Below, one piece after another: positions 8,555 through 16,232 of a DNA stretch of 23,690 nucleotides; within the stretch, counting starts at the first letter, position 1, and each line of letters starts with the position of its first letter. The stretch is from UBA6244 sp041582875. GTDB taxonomy: Bacteria; Bacteroidota; Bacteroidia; Bacteroidales; F082. Location: contig JBFHGX010000047.1 in NCBI GenBank assembly GCA_041582875.1, forward strand, positions 1 to 23,690, read 5' to 3'. Below the pieces are notes generated by a model. The model saw only the letters and a list, made by a program, of their open reading frames with translations, made no database searches and was not told the origin of the DNA. A program made the translations under genes and the position numbers.

Positions 8555-9474
8555 AGTCCATTGTTGTTTAATCCAACTTCCCTAATGAAAATATCGTTGA
8601 GTGAAGGAAGTACTTCTTGAAATCCAATAATTTCGGCTTGTGCCATCACTTGTTGTAAAAGCTGATTCGAAGTGGCGTCGGAATTGATTTTAATTTGCGC
8701 CACTTTGCTTTTATTCGTGGTCTCGGTAGTTGAATTTATTTCAAACATGTGTTCAGGCAAGAGAATATCTCTGATCGACTTGTATTCAATTTGGAAGGTG
8801 TTGGTTTTATACCGTTGCTTCACTTCATGAATGTCGCCCGAAAGGATGTTTTTACTCTTGTTAATTAGTGCTATCTGATCACAAATTTCTTCTACAGAAG
8901 CCATGTTGTGGGTTGAGAATATTACCGTGGAACCTTCGTCTCTCAGATTGAGAATTTCTGATTTTAAAAGATTGACATTGATGGGATCAAAACCGCTAAA
9001 AGGTTCATCAAAAATCAATAAACTTGGCTTGTGAAGCACAGTAACGATGAACTGTACCTTCTGCTGCATTCCTTTCGAAAGTTCTTCTACCTTTTTATCC
9101 CACCAGCTACCAATTTCGAATTTTTCAAACCAGCCTTTTAGCCGGGTGGTGGCATCATGTTTAGAAAGTCCTTTTAAACGGGCAAGGTAAACAGCCTGTT
9201 CACCCACTTTCATTTTTTTATAAAGTCCGCGTTCTTCCGGAAGATATCCAATTACAGCTGTATCTGCTGCTTGCATGGGTTTGCCATTTAGCAATACTTC
9301 GCCTTGATCTTTTACTGCAATCATGTTAATGATGCGGATCAGGGTAGTTTTACCCGCACCATTTGGCCCTAATAGTCCGAAAATAGACTTTTCAGGCACT
9401 TCAATGGTTACATCATCCAATGCCACGTGGTTGGCAAAGCTTTTTGATACATGCTGGGCCTGAAGGGTCATCAT
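8551..9474 (-). CDS. ABC transporter ATP-binding protein (NatA-like)
   Basis: A 307-residue cytoplasmic ATPase partnering the following permease. It has Walker A GPNGAGKTT (36-44), Q-loop region GYLPEERGLY, signature LSKGMQQ (132-138), Walker B LLIFDEP (152-158) with catalytic Glu157, and switch His in FSTHNM. The C-terminal 80 or so residues form the accessory domain seen in NatA-type ATPases (DUF4162-like). The signature reads LSKGM rather than LSGGQ, as is usual in this subfamily. Two adjacent ATGs (9474 and 9471) could start it. It begins 3 nt after the dnaJ stop, so it is likely read from the grpE-dnaJ transcript. Confidence 0.94.
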   Translation of the reverse strand: MMTLQAQHVSKSFANHVALDDVTIEVPEKSIFGLLGPNGAGKTTLIRIINMIAVKDQGEVLLNGKPMQAADTAVIGYLPEERGLYKKMKVGEQAVYLARLKGLSKHDATTRLKGWFEKFEIGSWWDKKVEELSKGMQQKVQFIVTVLHKPSLLIFDEPFSGFDPINVNLLKSEILNLRDEGSTVIFSTHNMASVEEICDQIALINKSKNILSGDIHEVKQRYKTNTFQIEYKSIRDILLPEHMFEINSTTETTNKSKVAQIKINSDATSNQLLQQVMAQAEIIGFQEVLPSLNDIFIREVGLNNNGL

Positions 9475-9477
9475 AAG

Positions 9478-10638
9478 CTATGAGAAAAATTCCCGCATCC
9501 GGTCAAAATAACTTTTGTCTTTGGCTGTGGGGTTGGGTTTAAAATTTTCGGAATTGCGTAATTTTTCAAGCATTTCGCTTTCTTCTCTGGATAAATTTCT
9601 TGGCGTCCAAATGTTGATGTTAACTAACAAATCACCTTTTCGGTATCCATTCACATCGGGAAGCCCTTTTCCTTTCAATCGAAGGACCTTGCCTCCCTGG
9701 GTTCCGGCGGCAATATTTATTCTGGCTTTATTATCGATGGTAGGTATGTCAACCGTTGTGCCTAAAGCAGCATCAGCAAAGTTGATAAAAAGGTCGTACA
9801 TCAGGTTGTCACCGTCACGCACCAAGTCAGGATGTTCTTTTTCCTCGATCAATACAATTAAATCGCCGGCAACTCCTCCACGAGCGCCTGCATTTCCGCG
9901 ACCGCTCACCGAAAGTTGCATACCATCAGCTACGCCGGCAGGAATTTGGATGGTAACCACCTCTTCACCTTTTTCAACTCCATTACCATGACAGGTTTTG
10001 CATTTGTTGGTTATGATTTCTCCAGTTCCACCACATTGAGGACACGTAGAGCTGGTTTGCATTTGCCCGAGAAAGGTGTTGGTAATTTGTGAAACTTGTC
10101 CTCGTCCATGACAGGTAGGACAGGTATCAGGTTTGCTTCCTTTTTCAGCTCCAGAGCCATGACAAGATTTACATTCAACATATTTGTTGAGTTTGATCTT
10201 TTTTTCGACACCATGAGCGATTTCCGACAAGTCGAGTTTGACTTTTACGCGAAGATTAGAGCCCCGGTTTACGCGACGACTTCTGCCACCTTGCCCTCCG
10301 AAACCACCACCGCCAAATCCGCCGCCACCAAAAGCACCACCGAAAATATCGCCAAAATGACTGAAAATATCATCCATGGACATGTGTCCTCCGCCACCAT
10401 AACCACCTCCGTTACCCATTCCGGCATGACCGTATTGGTCGTAACGTGCTTTTTTATTGGCATTGCTAAGTACTTCATAGGCTTCGGCAGCTTCTTTAAA
10501 TGACTCTTCTGCCTCGGCATTTCCGGGGTTTTTATCAGGATGGTATTTTAATGCCATTTTGCGATAAGCCTTTTTAATCTCATCGGCAGAGGCATCTTTG
10601 CTAACTCCTAATATATCGTAATAATCTCGTTTACTCAT
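9478..10638 (-). CDS. dnaJ: Chaperone protein DnaJ (Hsp40)
   Basis: A 386-residue type I Hsp40 that delivers unfolded clients to DnaK and stimulates its ATPase. The J domain holds the HPD motif (33-35). A Gly/Phe region follows (about 75-125), with a five-residue FGGGG repeat. Four zinc-finger motifs of the CxxCxGxG type begin near Cys156, Cys173, Cys199 and Cys213, and the C-terminal substrate-binding domains complete the usual length. ATG at 10638 gives the standard start MSKRDYYDILGV. It lies 33 nt downstream of grpE and 3 nt upstream of an ABC ATPase gene; dnaK is not in the window. Confidence 0.98.
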   Translation of the reverse strand: MSKRDYYDILGVSKDASADEIKKAYRKMALKYHPDKNPGNAEAEESFKEAAEAYEVLSNANKKARYDQYGHAGMGNGGGYGGGGHMSMDDIFSHFGDIFGGAFGGGGFGGGGFGGQGGRSRRVNRGSNLRVKVKLDLSEIAHGVEKKIKLNKYVECKSCHGSGAEKGSKPDTCPTCHGRGQVSQITNTFLGQMQTSSTCPQCGGTGEIITNKCKTCHGNGVEKGEEVVTIQIPAGVADGMQLSVSGRGNAGARGGVAGDLIVLIEEKEHPDLVRDGDNLMYDLFINFADAALGTTVDIPTIDNKARINIAAGTQGGKVLRLKGKGLPDVNGYRKGDLLVNINIWTPRNLSREESEMLEKLRNSENFKPNPTAKDKSYFDRMREFFS

Positions 10639-10671
10639 GGTTATTGGTTTCTTCCTTTTAATCCCCTATCT

Positions 10672-11265
10672 TTAGCTTCCTACGACCACTTTGGCAAAAC
10701 GGATAATTTTACCATTGAGCAAGTAACCTTTTTGAACAACATCCATCACTTTACCTTTTTGATCAGGTGTGGGTGCTGGAATATTGGTTATGGCTTCGTG
10801 AAAATCTGTGTCAAATTCTTTCCCCATGGCATCCATAGGCTCGAGACCTTTAATGGTGAGGAGGTTGAATAGTTTGTTGAAGATTAATGACACTCCTTTG
10901 GTAGCTTCGTTATCGTCGTCAGAAGGAAGCGACTGTAAGGCCCGGTCGAAGTCATCCAGCACAGGCAGTAGTTCAACAATCATTTCTTGTGAAGCATTTT
11001 TCAGTAAATCAAGACGTTCCTTTTGGGTTCTTTTTCTGTAGTTATCGAATTCAGAATAGAGTCGAAGGTATTTATCGTTGATCTCAGCGTTTTTTTCCTC
11101 CAGCTCCTGGATTTTTTTTTCAGCCTTATTTTTTTTACTTTTTTTGCTTTCTTTATGGTTTTCCTCTGATAGATCTTCTGTCTGATTCTTCTCGTTTTCA
11201 GCAGTTACCTCTTGGTTATCTTCAAAAGATACGTCGTCTATATGGTTATTTTTTTCTTTCTCCAT
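10672..11265 (-). CDS. grpE: Nucleotide exchange factor GrpE
   Basis: A 197-residue cytosolic protein that releases ADP from DnaK. A charged, Glu/Lys-rich N-terminus (1-60) runs into a long coiled-coil helix with NDKYLRLYSEFDNYRKR, then the helical bundle with VLDDFDRALQ, and the C-terminal beta domain with FHEAI and GYLLNGKIIRFAKVVV. Length and domain order fit the family. Codons 41-52 contain three poly-A tracts of 7, 8 and 9 A in the coding strand (complement of 11112-11145), an unusual concentration of slippage-prone sequence. It is first in an operon with dnaJ and the ABC genes. No CIRCE-type repeat was found upstream. Confidence 0.96.
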   Translation of the reverse strand: MEKEKNNHIDDVSFEDNQEVTAENEKNQTEDLSEENHKESKKSKKNKAEKKIQELEEKNAEINDKYLRLYSEFDNYRKRTQKERLDLLKNASQEMIVELLPVLDDFDRALQSLPSDDDNEATKGVSLIFNKLFNLLTIKGLEPMDAMGKEFDTDFHEAITNIPAPTPDQKGKVMDVVQKGYLLNGKIIRFAKVVVGS

Positions 11266-11315
11266 GGTTATTTTTTAATATGGATTAAAACATCGATTTT
11301 TGGTCGCGTACCTCA

Positions 11316-11344
11316 AAGCAAATAGTTTGCCATAGCCCGATTGC
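11316..11344 (-). promoter_or_regulatory. Weak candidate promoter of the grpE-dnaJ operon
   Basis: The minus strand carries a TTTG followed about 21 nt later by ACTATTTG, a partial match to TAnnTTTG, some 50 nt upstream of the grpE ATG. The rest of the 248-bp gap (11266-11513) holds only this candidate and the hairpin terminator at 11459-11492. Confidence 0.3.
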
Positions 11345-11458
11345 GGCCAAATTGTCATAATCTTGTGATGCTAAATGAATAAATGTCTGTAAATGAAAAT
11401 TTGAGATCCCTTGTTTATACTATCGTCTGTCAGAAATTCTAGCGAGGTGTTATAAACG

Positions 11459-11492
11459 AGAAAGACAACTCAGTATCATGAGTTGTCTTTCT
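11459..11492 (-). terminator. Hairpin terminator after the sugar/kinase operon
   Basis: A 14-bp perfect stem (11459-11472 with 11479-11492; AGAAAGACAACTC pairs GAGTTGTCTTTCT plus one more pair) with a 6-nt loop begins 21 nt downstream of the second kinase stop. The 3' arm is U-rich on the minus strand, but no long T tract follows. It also separates this operon from grpE. Confidence 0.65.
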
Positions 11493-11513
11493 TGTATTGA
11501 AGAAGAGTTTTTT

Positions 11514-12149
11514 TTACGCCAACCTTACTTGGTAACTTTTGTCGATAAAAATATCGGCTTTATCCTTAATGCTCATAACCTCCCGATGCTCTTGTTCCAG
11601 AACACTCCACCGGAATGGGTTGTCGGGTTCTTTACCGCGGTCGGTTTGTGCTTTTTTTGTTTCGTGGTAGGTTAGTTCAATAAACACTCTTAAATCAACG
11701 CCTTCGGTGTTGATAGCATATATGCCATCGATAATCAGCATGTCAATACCTTTGAAATTGGTGGTTAATTCATCAACTTGTTCCGTAACCAAATCCACAC
11801 AGGGCATGGTTGAACTGCGATCATTTTTGAAATCATCCACTACCTGATACACTTTATCCCATCGGTATTCATCGATTCCGACTACATTTTCCACTCCATG
11901 TTTAGTTCTCCATTGTGTACGTTCTAAGGGAAGGGTATTGTAGAAGTTGTCGATGTGAATAGGTTTGGCAAAGATGCCTTCTTTGCGCAAAGATTTGGCT
12001 ATAACATGCGTTAACTCTGATTTTCCAGATCCAGATTCGCCCGAAACTGCAACTATCATTTTAGGTTTTTTTCTGGTAAGAATTTCCTTTACAATTTTGG
12101 CGGCAGCTTCTTTGTGTTTGTCAGCAATCAATAATACATCTTCAAGCAT
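11514..12149 (-). CDS. P-loop kinase of the uridine kinase / phosphoribulokinase class (paralogue 2)
   Basis: A 211-residue cytosolic P-loop protein. Walker A is GESGSGKSE (37-45). A DNFY motif (67-70) sits where uridine kinases have the substrate Asp, and LIIDGIYAI (138-146) fills the Walker B region, with Asp141 where uridine kinases usually have Glu. A basic stretch (RGKEPDNPFRW) may be the lid. It is the tandem paralogue of the gene 13 nt upstream, and shares with it TMPxVDLxTxxVDxLTTxF and xVFIELxY at nearly the same positions. Automated annotation would probably say uridine kinase, but nothing shows uridine as substrate. The context (sugar transporter and GH65 phosphorylase) suggests a sugar or sugar-derived acceptor. 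It is last in the operon and is followed by a hairpin terminator. Confidence 0.75.
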   Translation of the reverse strand: MLEDVLLIADKHKEAAAKIVKEILTRKKPKMIVAVSGESGSGKSELTHVIAKSLRKEGIFAKPIHIDNFYNTLPLERTQWRTKHGVENVVGIDEYRWDKVYQVVDDFKNDRSSTMPCVDLVTEQVDELTTNFKGIDMLIIDGIYAINTEGVDLRVFIELTYHETKKAQTDRGKEPDNPFRWSVLEQEHREVMSIKDKADIFIDKSYQVRLA

Positions 12150-12162
12150 GGCAGGTTGAATT

Positions 12163-12804
12163 TTAAAGGTGAAAAATTTCGTTTGAATTGTCGAAATCGA
12201 TAAAAAAGTTGGCGTCTTTCTTTAGTAATTTAACCATCTCTTGTTCCTTTTGCATTACCTGCAGACGGAAATCGTCGGTGGTTTCATTGGTCATGTAAAG
12301 ATTTTGTTCCAAGGCCTCCTTATAGGATAGCTCGATAAAGACTTTTATCTTCGATTCTTTGCATTTTATAGAATAAAGACCTTTGATGATCAGTACATCA
12401 ACTCCGGAGAAATCTGTGGTAAGCTTATCAACATAATCTGTGAGCAAATCTACCAAAGGCATGGTGGCCTTTTTACTTTGTTTAAAATCTTCGATGTTTT
12501 GATAGATTTTATTCCAGTCGTATTCTTCGGGCCCAACATGCTCAAGTCCATTTTTCAATCTCCATTCCTTTCTGTCGAGAGGTTGTACTTTGTAGTAATT
12601 GTCAAGATCCATGATTTTGGTTCTTATTCCTTCATCTTTAAGGAGTTTGGCCAATAAATATGACACGGTTGATTTTCCAGTTCCTACTTCACCGGTAACG
12701 GTCATAATAAATTTTGGTGTGCGTTCATTGAGCACCCTGTCGAGGATGAGTCGGGCGGCGGCCCAGTGTCTATTCGTAATGGTGATTACCTGATTCTGCA
12801 TCAT
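12163..12804 (-). CDS. P-loop kinase of the uridine kinase / phosphoribulokinase class (paralogue 1)
   Basis: A 213-residue paralogue of the next gene downstream. Walker A is GEVGTGKST (38-46), and DLDNYY (66-71) replaces the DNFY region. The Walker B-like strand reads VLIIKGLYS (137-145), so Lys141 stands where the partner has Asp and canonical uridine kinases have Glu. The last 45 residues differ most from the partner and lack its basic lid-like stretch. Either of two adjacent ATGs (12804, 12801) could be the start. It begins 21 nt after the HAD-GH65 stop, so it is almost certainly co-transcribed. It could be a regulatory or degenerate subunit of a heteromer; that is inference. Confidence 0.72.
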   Translation of the reverse strand: MMQNQVITITNRHWAAARLILDRVLNERTPKFIMTVTGEVGTGKSTVSYLLAKLLKDEGIRTKIMDLDNYYKVQPLDRKEWRLKNGLEHVGPEEYDWNKIYQNIEDFKQSKKATMPLVDLLTDYVDKLTTDFSGVDVLIIKGLYSIKCKESKIKVFIELSYKEALEQNLYMTNETTDDFRLQVMQKEQEMVKLLKKDANFFIDFDNSNEIFHL

Positions 12805-12825
12805 GTGTAGTTAATTATTATAAGT

Positions 12826-15800
12826 TTAGCTTATACAAATGAGGGCAGCGCCTTCGATGGTTTCATATTCTTCATCAAAGATCAGCAGCTTTACAGGAGT
12901 ATTTGTAACCACCTGAATAGCCTCATTAGTTATTTCAAATTCATATTCAACACCTTTAAACGTGAGTTTAAAGGATATTTCTTTCCATTGTTTAGGTAAG
13001 TGTGGCGTTACTTTTAGCAACTCACCCCGTGTGTCAACTCCTGCAAAAGTGTTTAGAGCAATCATCAGGGTTCCTGCCATAACACCGGCGTGAATTCCTT
13101 CAGCGGTTGTTCCACCCTGAATATCTGCATAGTCAGAAGTTAAAGCGTCACGATATAGGGTTTGGCTAAGCTCATGGTTGCCAATAACGCTGGCCAGTTG
13201 AGCATGTACTACCCGGCTAAGGGTAGAGCCATGAGATGTTCTGTCGAAATAGTAATGCAGATTTTTTTCAAGATAGTCTTCGGGTAATGTGTAGCCCATC
13301 TCACCCAAAATATGTGTAACCTGATCTTTGTCGAGGTTGTAAAATGTCATTAGCGTATCGGCTTGTTTGGCTACTTTGTAGTCATCTGCCGTTTTTCCTT
13401 CAGCCTTAAGGAGTCGATCCATCCGGTAAATATTGCCGTATTTATTTCGGTAAGCATCCCAATCCAGTTCTTTTAGATCGAAATAGCCGTCGTATTGTGC
13501 AATAATTCCATCGGGGTTAATAACGAGGTTTAGATGTTTTTTAATCTCGCTCCACTTTTTAATTTCACCTGGAAGAATACCTGTTTTCAAGAAAAGCATC
13601 CCTTTATTCGTAAGGCTTAACTTGTCAACCAACTGAGCTGCCGTGTCGAACATCCATGATACCATGATGTTGGTATAGGCATTGTCGCGTAAACCACCTT
13701 CTTTGGCCTCGGGATAGCTTTCATGAAATTCGTCAGGACCCATCACTTTATCGATGGAATACCGTTGAGTTTCTTTGTTAAACTCACATTTGCTTTCCCA
13801 GAATCGGCATATTTCGATAAACATTTCAGCACCATACTGTTCAATGAATTCCAGATCTCCCGTAACATGATAATATTGCCAGATATCGTATGCTATGGCC
13901 AGCGATACATGACGTTGCAGCGAACTATAGTCATCACCCCATTCTCCATTCAAAGGATTTAGGTGAACTACCTGGGTTTCTTCTCTTCCATCGCTACCGC
14001 TTTGCCATGGGAACATGGCTCCTTTGTATCCATATTCTTTGGCATATTCGCGTGCTTTTTCCAAACGACGGTATCGATACATTAACAACGATTTGGCTGT
14101 TTCAGGAAAATGGATGTTGTAGAAGGGGAGGATAAAAAGCTCGTCCCAGAAAATATGACCTCGGTAGGCTTCTCCATGTAAACCTCGCGCGGTGACACTG
14201 GCGTCGATATCTTTGTTGTGGATAGAAGCAGAAACCATCAAGTGATAGGCATGCATTCTTAGGAGTTTTTGTGCCAGTCGGTCTCCAATAATTTTAATGT
14301 CTACTTTATCCCAAATGTTGCTCCATGCCCCTGCACTTTTCTCCATCATCTCATCTAATGTCGTCATCGAAGCAATTTCTTCTTTTGCCTTTTGGAGTGG
14401 ATTTTTACTTCCTAGATGCGAGGCGTGTATGGAAACTGTTTTTTCTAGGGTTGCCGTGTCACCTTCTGTTAACGAAAGACTTACGTATGAATAAACAATG
14501 CCTTCGTCTGTGGTAACTCCAAATTCGGCTGATTCGGGAATGTCATTTACCGATAAGGTAAGCTTGGCTGCTTCGGCGATTTCAATTTCAGATTGGGTTG
14601 TTTTTACAAGCAACCATGAGGTGTTTCCATTTCCTCCTTGTTCAACTGGTTTCAGATGTTGTTGATTCAATGCCCGGTATCGGCTTACTCCATCGTTGAT
14701 ATGCGTTCCATCGAGTGCGGATGAAAAACTAATGACCGCATCGTAATTAAGTGGTGTAACGCTGTAGCGGATTCCTGCCTGATGTTGTGAGTCCATGCTT
14801 GCCATGCGTTCGCTGTGAATGGCCGTTTTTCTATTTTCGGTATCTTCAACCAACATATGTCTTGTAAGAATTCCGGTCTTGAAATCCAACTTACGATCGA
14901 TATAAATGATTTTAGTTTGGTTAGGGTCGAACCAAGGTTCATCGTCAATTTTAAAACGAATGGGCAACCAGTTAGGAGCATTGACAAAGTCCTCGTTTTC
15001 CACATCACGATCGGCGATGGGGGTTGAAAGTCGGTTGTATAGTCCGGCAATGTAGGTTCCCGGGTAGTTGGTGTCGCTGGCGGAAGTTTCTTCCATGGCT
15101 CCACGGGTTCCAAAATAACCGTTGCCAACAGTTAATAATGCTTCCCTCGATTTTTCTGATTTAGGCAGGTAATCAAAGTAGCTTAACGTCCAATTATCTT
15201 TTTTTTTTCCTTGGGTAAACCAATCGTTGAGGTCGTCCATGGTAATTTCTTCCAAATCGCTGATCACGATATCAGCACCGCTGGCTTTGAGTGCTTCGTG
15301 ATTATCTTCTCGTGCCAACCCAAGAACCAATCCGAAATTGCCATTTTTACCTGCTTGAACGCCAGATACGGCATCTTCCACAACAATACTTTTGTCGGGG
15401 TCGACTCCTAAATTTTTAGCTGCTGTAAGAAAAATGTCTGGTTGGGGTTTACCTTTTAGTCCGGTTTCAGCTGAAACAACACCATCCACGCGGGTCTCTA
15501 CAAAGTGCATTAATCCTGCAGCGGTGAGCACAGCTTCGCAGTTTTTACTGGAAGAAGCTACGCCAATACGGACGTTATCTTTATGTAGTTGTTCAAGCAA
15601 TGCCAGGGTGGAAGGGTATACTTCAACACCTTCGTTAACGAGTACTTCGTTGAAGGCTTCGTTTTTTCTGTTTCCTAATCCGCAAACAGTTTCCAACGCC
15701 AAATTGTCGTCAGGTGCACCAAAAGGTAGTTCTATACTGCGTGATTCTAAAAATGATTTCACGCCTTCGTAACGGGGTTTCCCATCAACGAAAGTGAGGT

Positions 15801-15963
15801 AGTCATCACTGGTAAATTCTTTGAATGGCTCACCATAAACTTGTTCGCGACCAATGAGGTACTGATCGAACATTTTTTTCCAGGCACGGCTGTGGGTAGC
15901 GGCTGTTTTGGTTATCACGCCATCTAGGTCGAAAATAACTGCTTCAAAGAAATATTTTGACAT
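12826..15963 (-). CDS. Fused HAD beta-phosphoglucomutase-like / glycoside hydrolase family 65 enzyme
   Basis: A 1045-residue two-enzyme fusion. Residues 1-245 are a HAD-superfamily domain like beta-phosphoglucomutase: FDLDG with Asp12 and Asp14, VASSSKN, GKPQPDIF, and VVEDAVSGVQAG. Residues from about 255 form a GH65 protein: an N-terminal beta-sandwich, then an (alpha/alpha)6 catalytic domain with GPDEFHE (742-748), which includes the expected general-acid Glu, and GGTTAEGIHAG near the C-terminus, a region linked to phosphate binding in GH65 phosphorylases. GH65 members act on maltose, trehalose, kojibiose, nigerose and related alpha-glucosides, mostly by phosphorolysis to beta-glucose 1-phosphate, which beta-phosphoglucomutase turns into glucose 6-phosphate. 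After GPDEFHE there is a short insertion (SYPEAKEGGL) of the type I recall from actinobacterial HAD-GH65 proteins. Substrate not assignable; hydrolysis is possible. No signal peptide, so cytosolic. Confidence 0.92.
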   Translation of the reverse strand: MSKYFFEAVIFDLDGVITKTAATHSRAWKKMFDQYLIGREQVYGEPFKEFTSDDYLTFVDGKPRYEGVKSFLESRSIELPFGAPDDNLALETVCGLGNRKNEAFNEVLVNEGVEVYPSTLALLEQLHKDNVRIGVASSSKNCEAVLTAAGLMHFVETRVDGVVSAETGLKGKPQPDIFLTAAKNLGVDPDKSIVVEDAVSGVQAGKNGNFGLVLGLAREDNHEALKASGADIVISDLEEITMDDLNDWFTQGKKKDNWTLSYFDYLPKSEKSREALLTVGNGYFGTRGAMEETSASDTNYPGTYIAGLYNRLSTPIADRDVENEDFVNAPNWLPIRFKIDDEPWFDPNQTKIIYIDRKLDFKTGILTRHMLVEDTENRKTAIHSERMASMDSQHQAGIRYSVTPLNYDAVISFSSALDGTHINDGVSRYRALNQQHLKPVEQGGNGNTSWLLVKTTQSEIEIAEAAKLTLSVNDIPESAEFGVTTDEGIVYSYVSLSLTEGDTATLEKTVSIHASHLGSKNPLQKAKEEIASMTTLDEMMEKSAGAWSNIWDKVDIKIIGDRLAQKLLRMHAYHLMVSASIHNKDIDASVTARGLHGEAYRGHIFWDELFILPFYNIHFPETAKSLLMYRYRRLEKAREYAKEYGYKGAMFPWQSGSDGREETQVVHLNPLNGEWGDDYSSLQRHVSLAIAYDIWQYYHVTGDLEFIEQYGAEMFIEICRFWESKCEFNKETQRYSIDKVMGPDEFHESYPEAKEGGLRDNAYTNIMVSWMFDTAAQLVDKLSLTNKGMLFLKTGILPGEIKKWSEIKKHLNLVINPDGIIAQYDGYFDLKELDWDAYRNKYGNIYRMDRLLKAEGKTADDYKVAKQADTLMTFYNLDKDQVTHILGEMGYTLPEDYLEKNLHYYFDRTSHGSTLSRVVHAQLASVIGNHELSQTLYRDALTSDYADIQGGTTAEGIHAGVMAGTLMIALNTFAGVDTRGELLKVTPHLPKQWKEISFKLTFKGVEYEFEITNEAIQVVTNTPVKLLIFDEEYETIEGAALICIS

Positions 15964-15999
15964 TGTTCTACGGGTTGATTTTTACTAATATTTCAATTG

Positions 16000-16027
16000 G
16001 AGAACTAAAATAATGTGGATAGTTCTC
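16000..16027 (-). repeat. Inverted repeat in the leader of the HAD-GH65 gene
   Basis: GAGAACT (16000-16006) and AGTTCTC (16021-16027) form a perfect 7-bp inverted repeat around a 14-nt spacer, 37 to 64 nt upstream of the ATG. It could be a leader hairpin or operator. The 269-bp gap around it (15964-16232) shows no gene and only poor -7 candidates on the minus strand (for example GATCTTTG). Confidence 0.35.
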
Positions 16028-16232
16028 AGTATTTTTTTGCAAAGATCGTTTATAAGTTTGTACTGTTTTACACCAGAAAGCCTGCAATCAATAATATGTT
16101 TTGGTATTCTTTAATTTGTAAAACGACCTACAGATTTCAAACGTGTGCAGGGTAGCGCCTTTGGATGATAAAAATAACGTTTTTGAATGGGGTTGTCAAA
16201 TTCATATACCTTTGGTGATTTATAAGAAATGG

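Noticed and set aside
10269..10520. Alternative frames in the Gly/Phe-coding region of dnaJ.
   Set aside because: They arise from the repetitive GGN codons; dnaJ is intact in its own frame.
11266..11458. CIRCE-like heat-shock operator upstream of grpE.
   Set aside because: I looked for TTAGCACTC-N9-GAGTGCTAA and found only an unpaired TTTAGCATC fragment.
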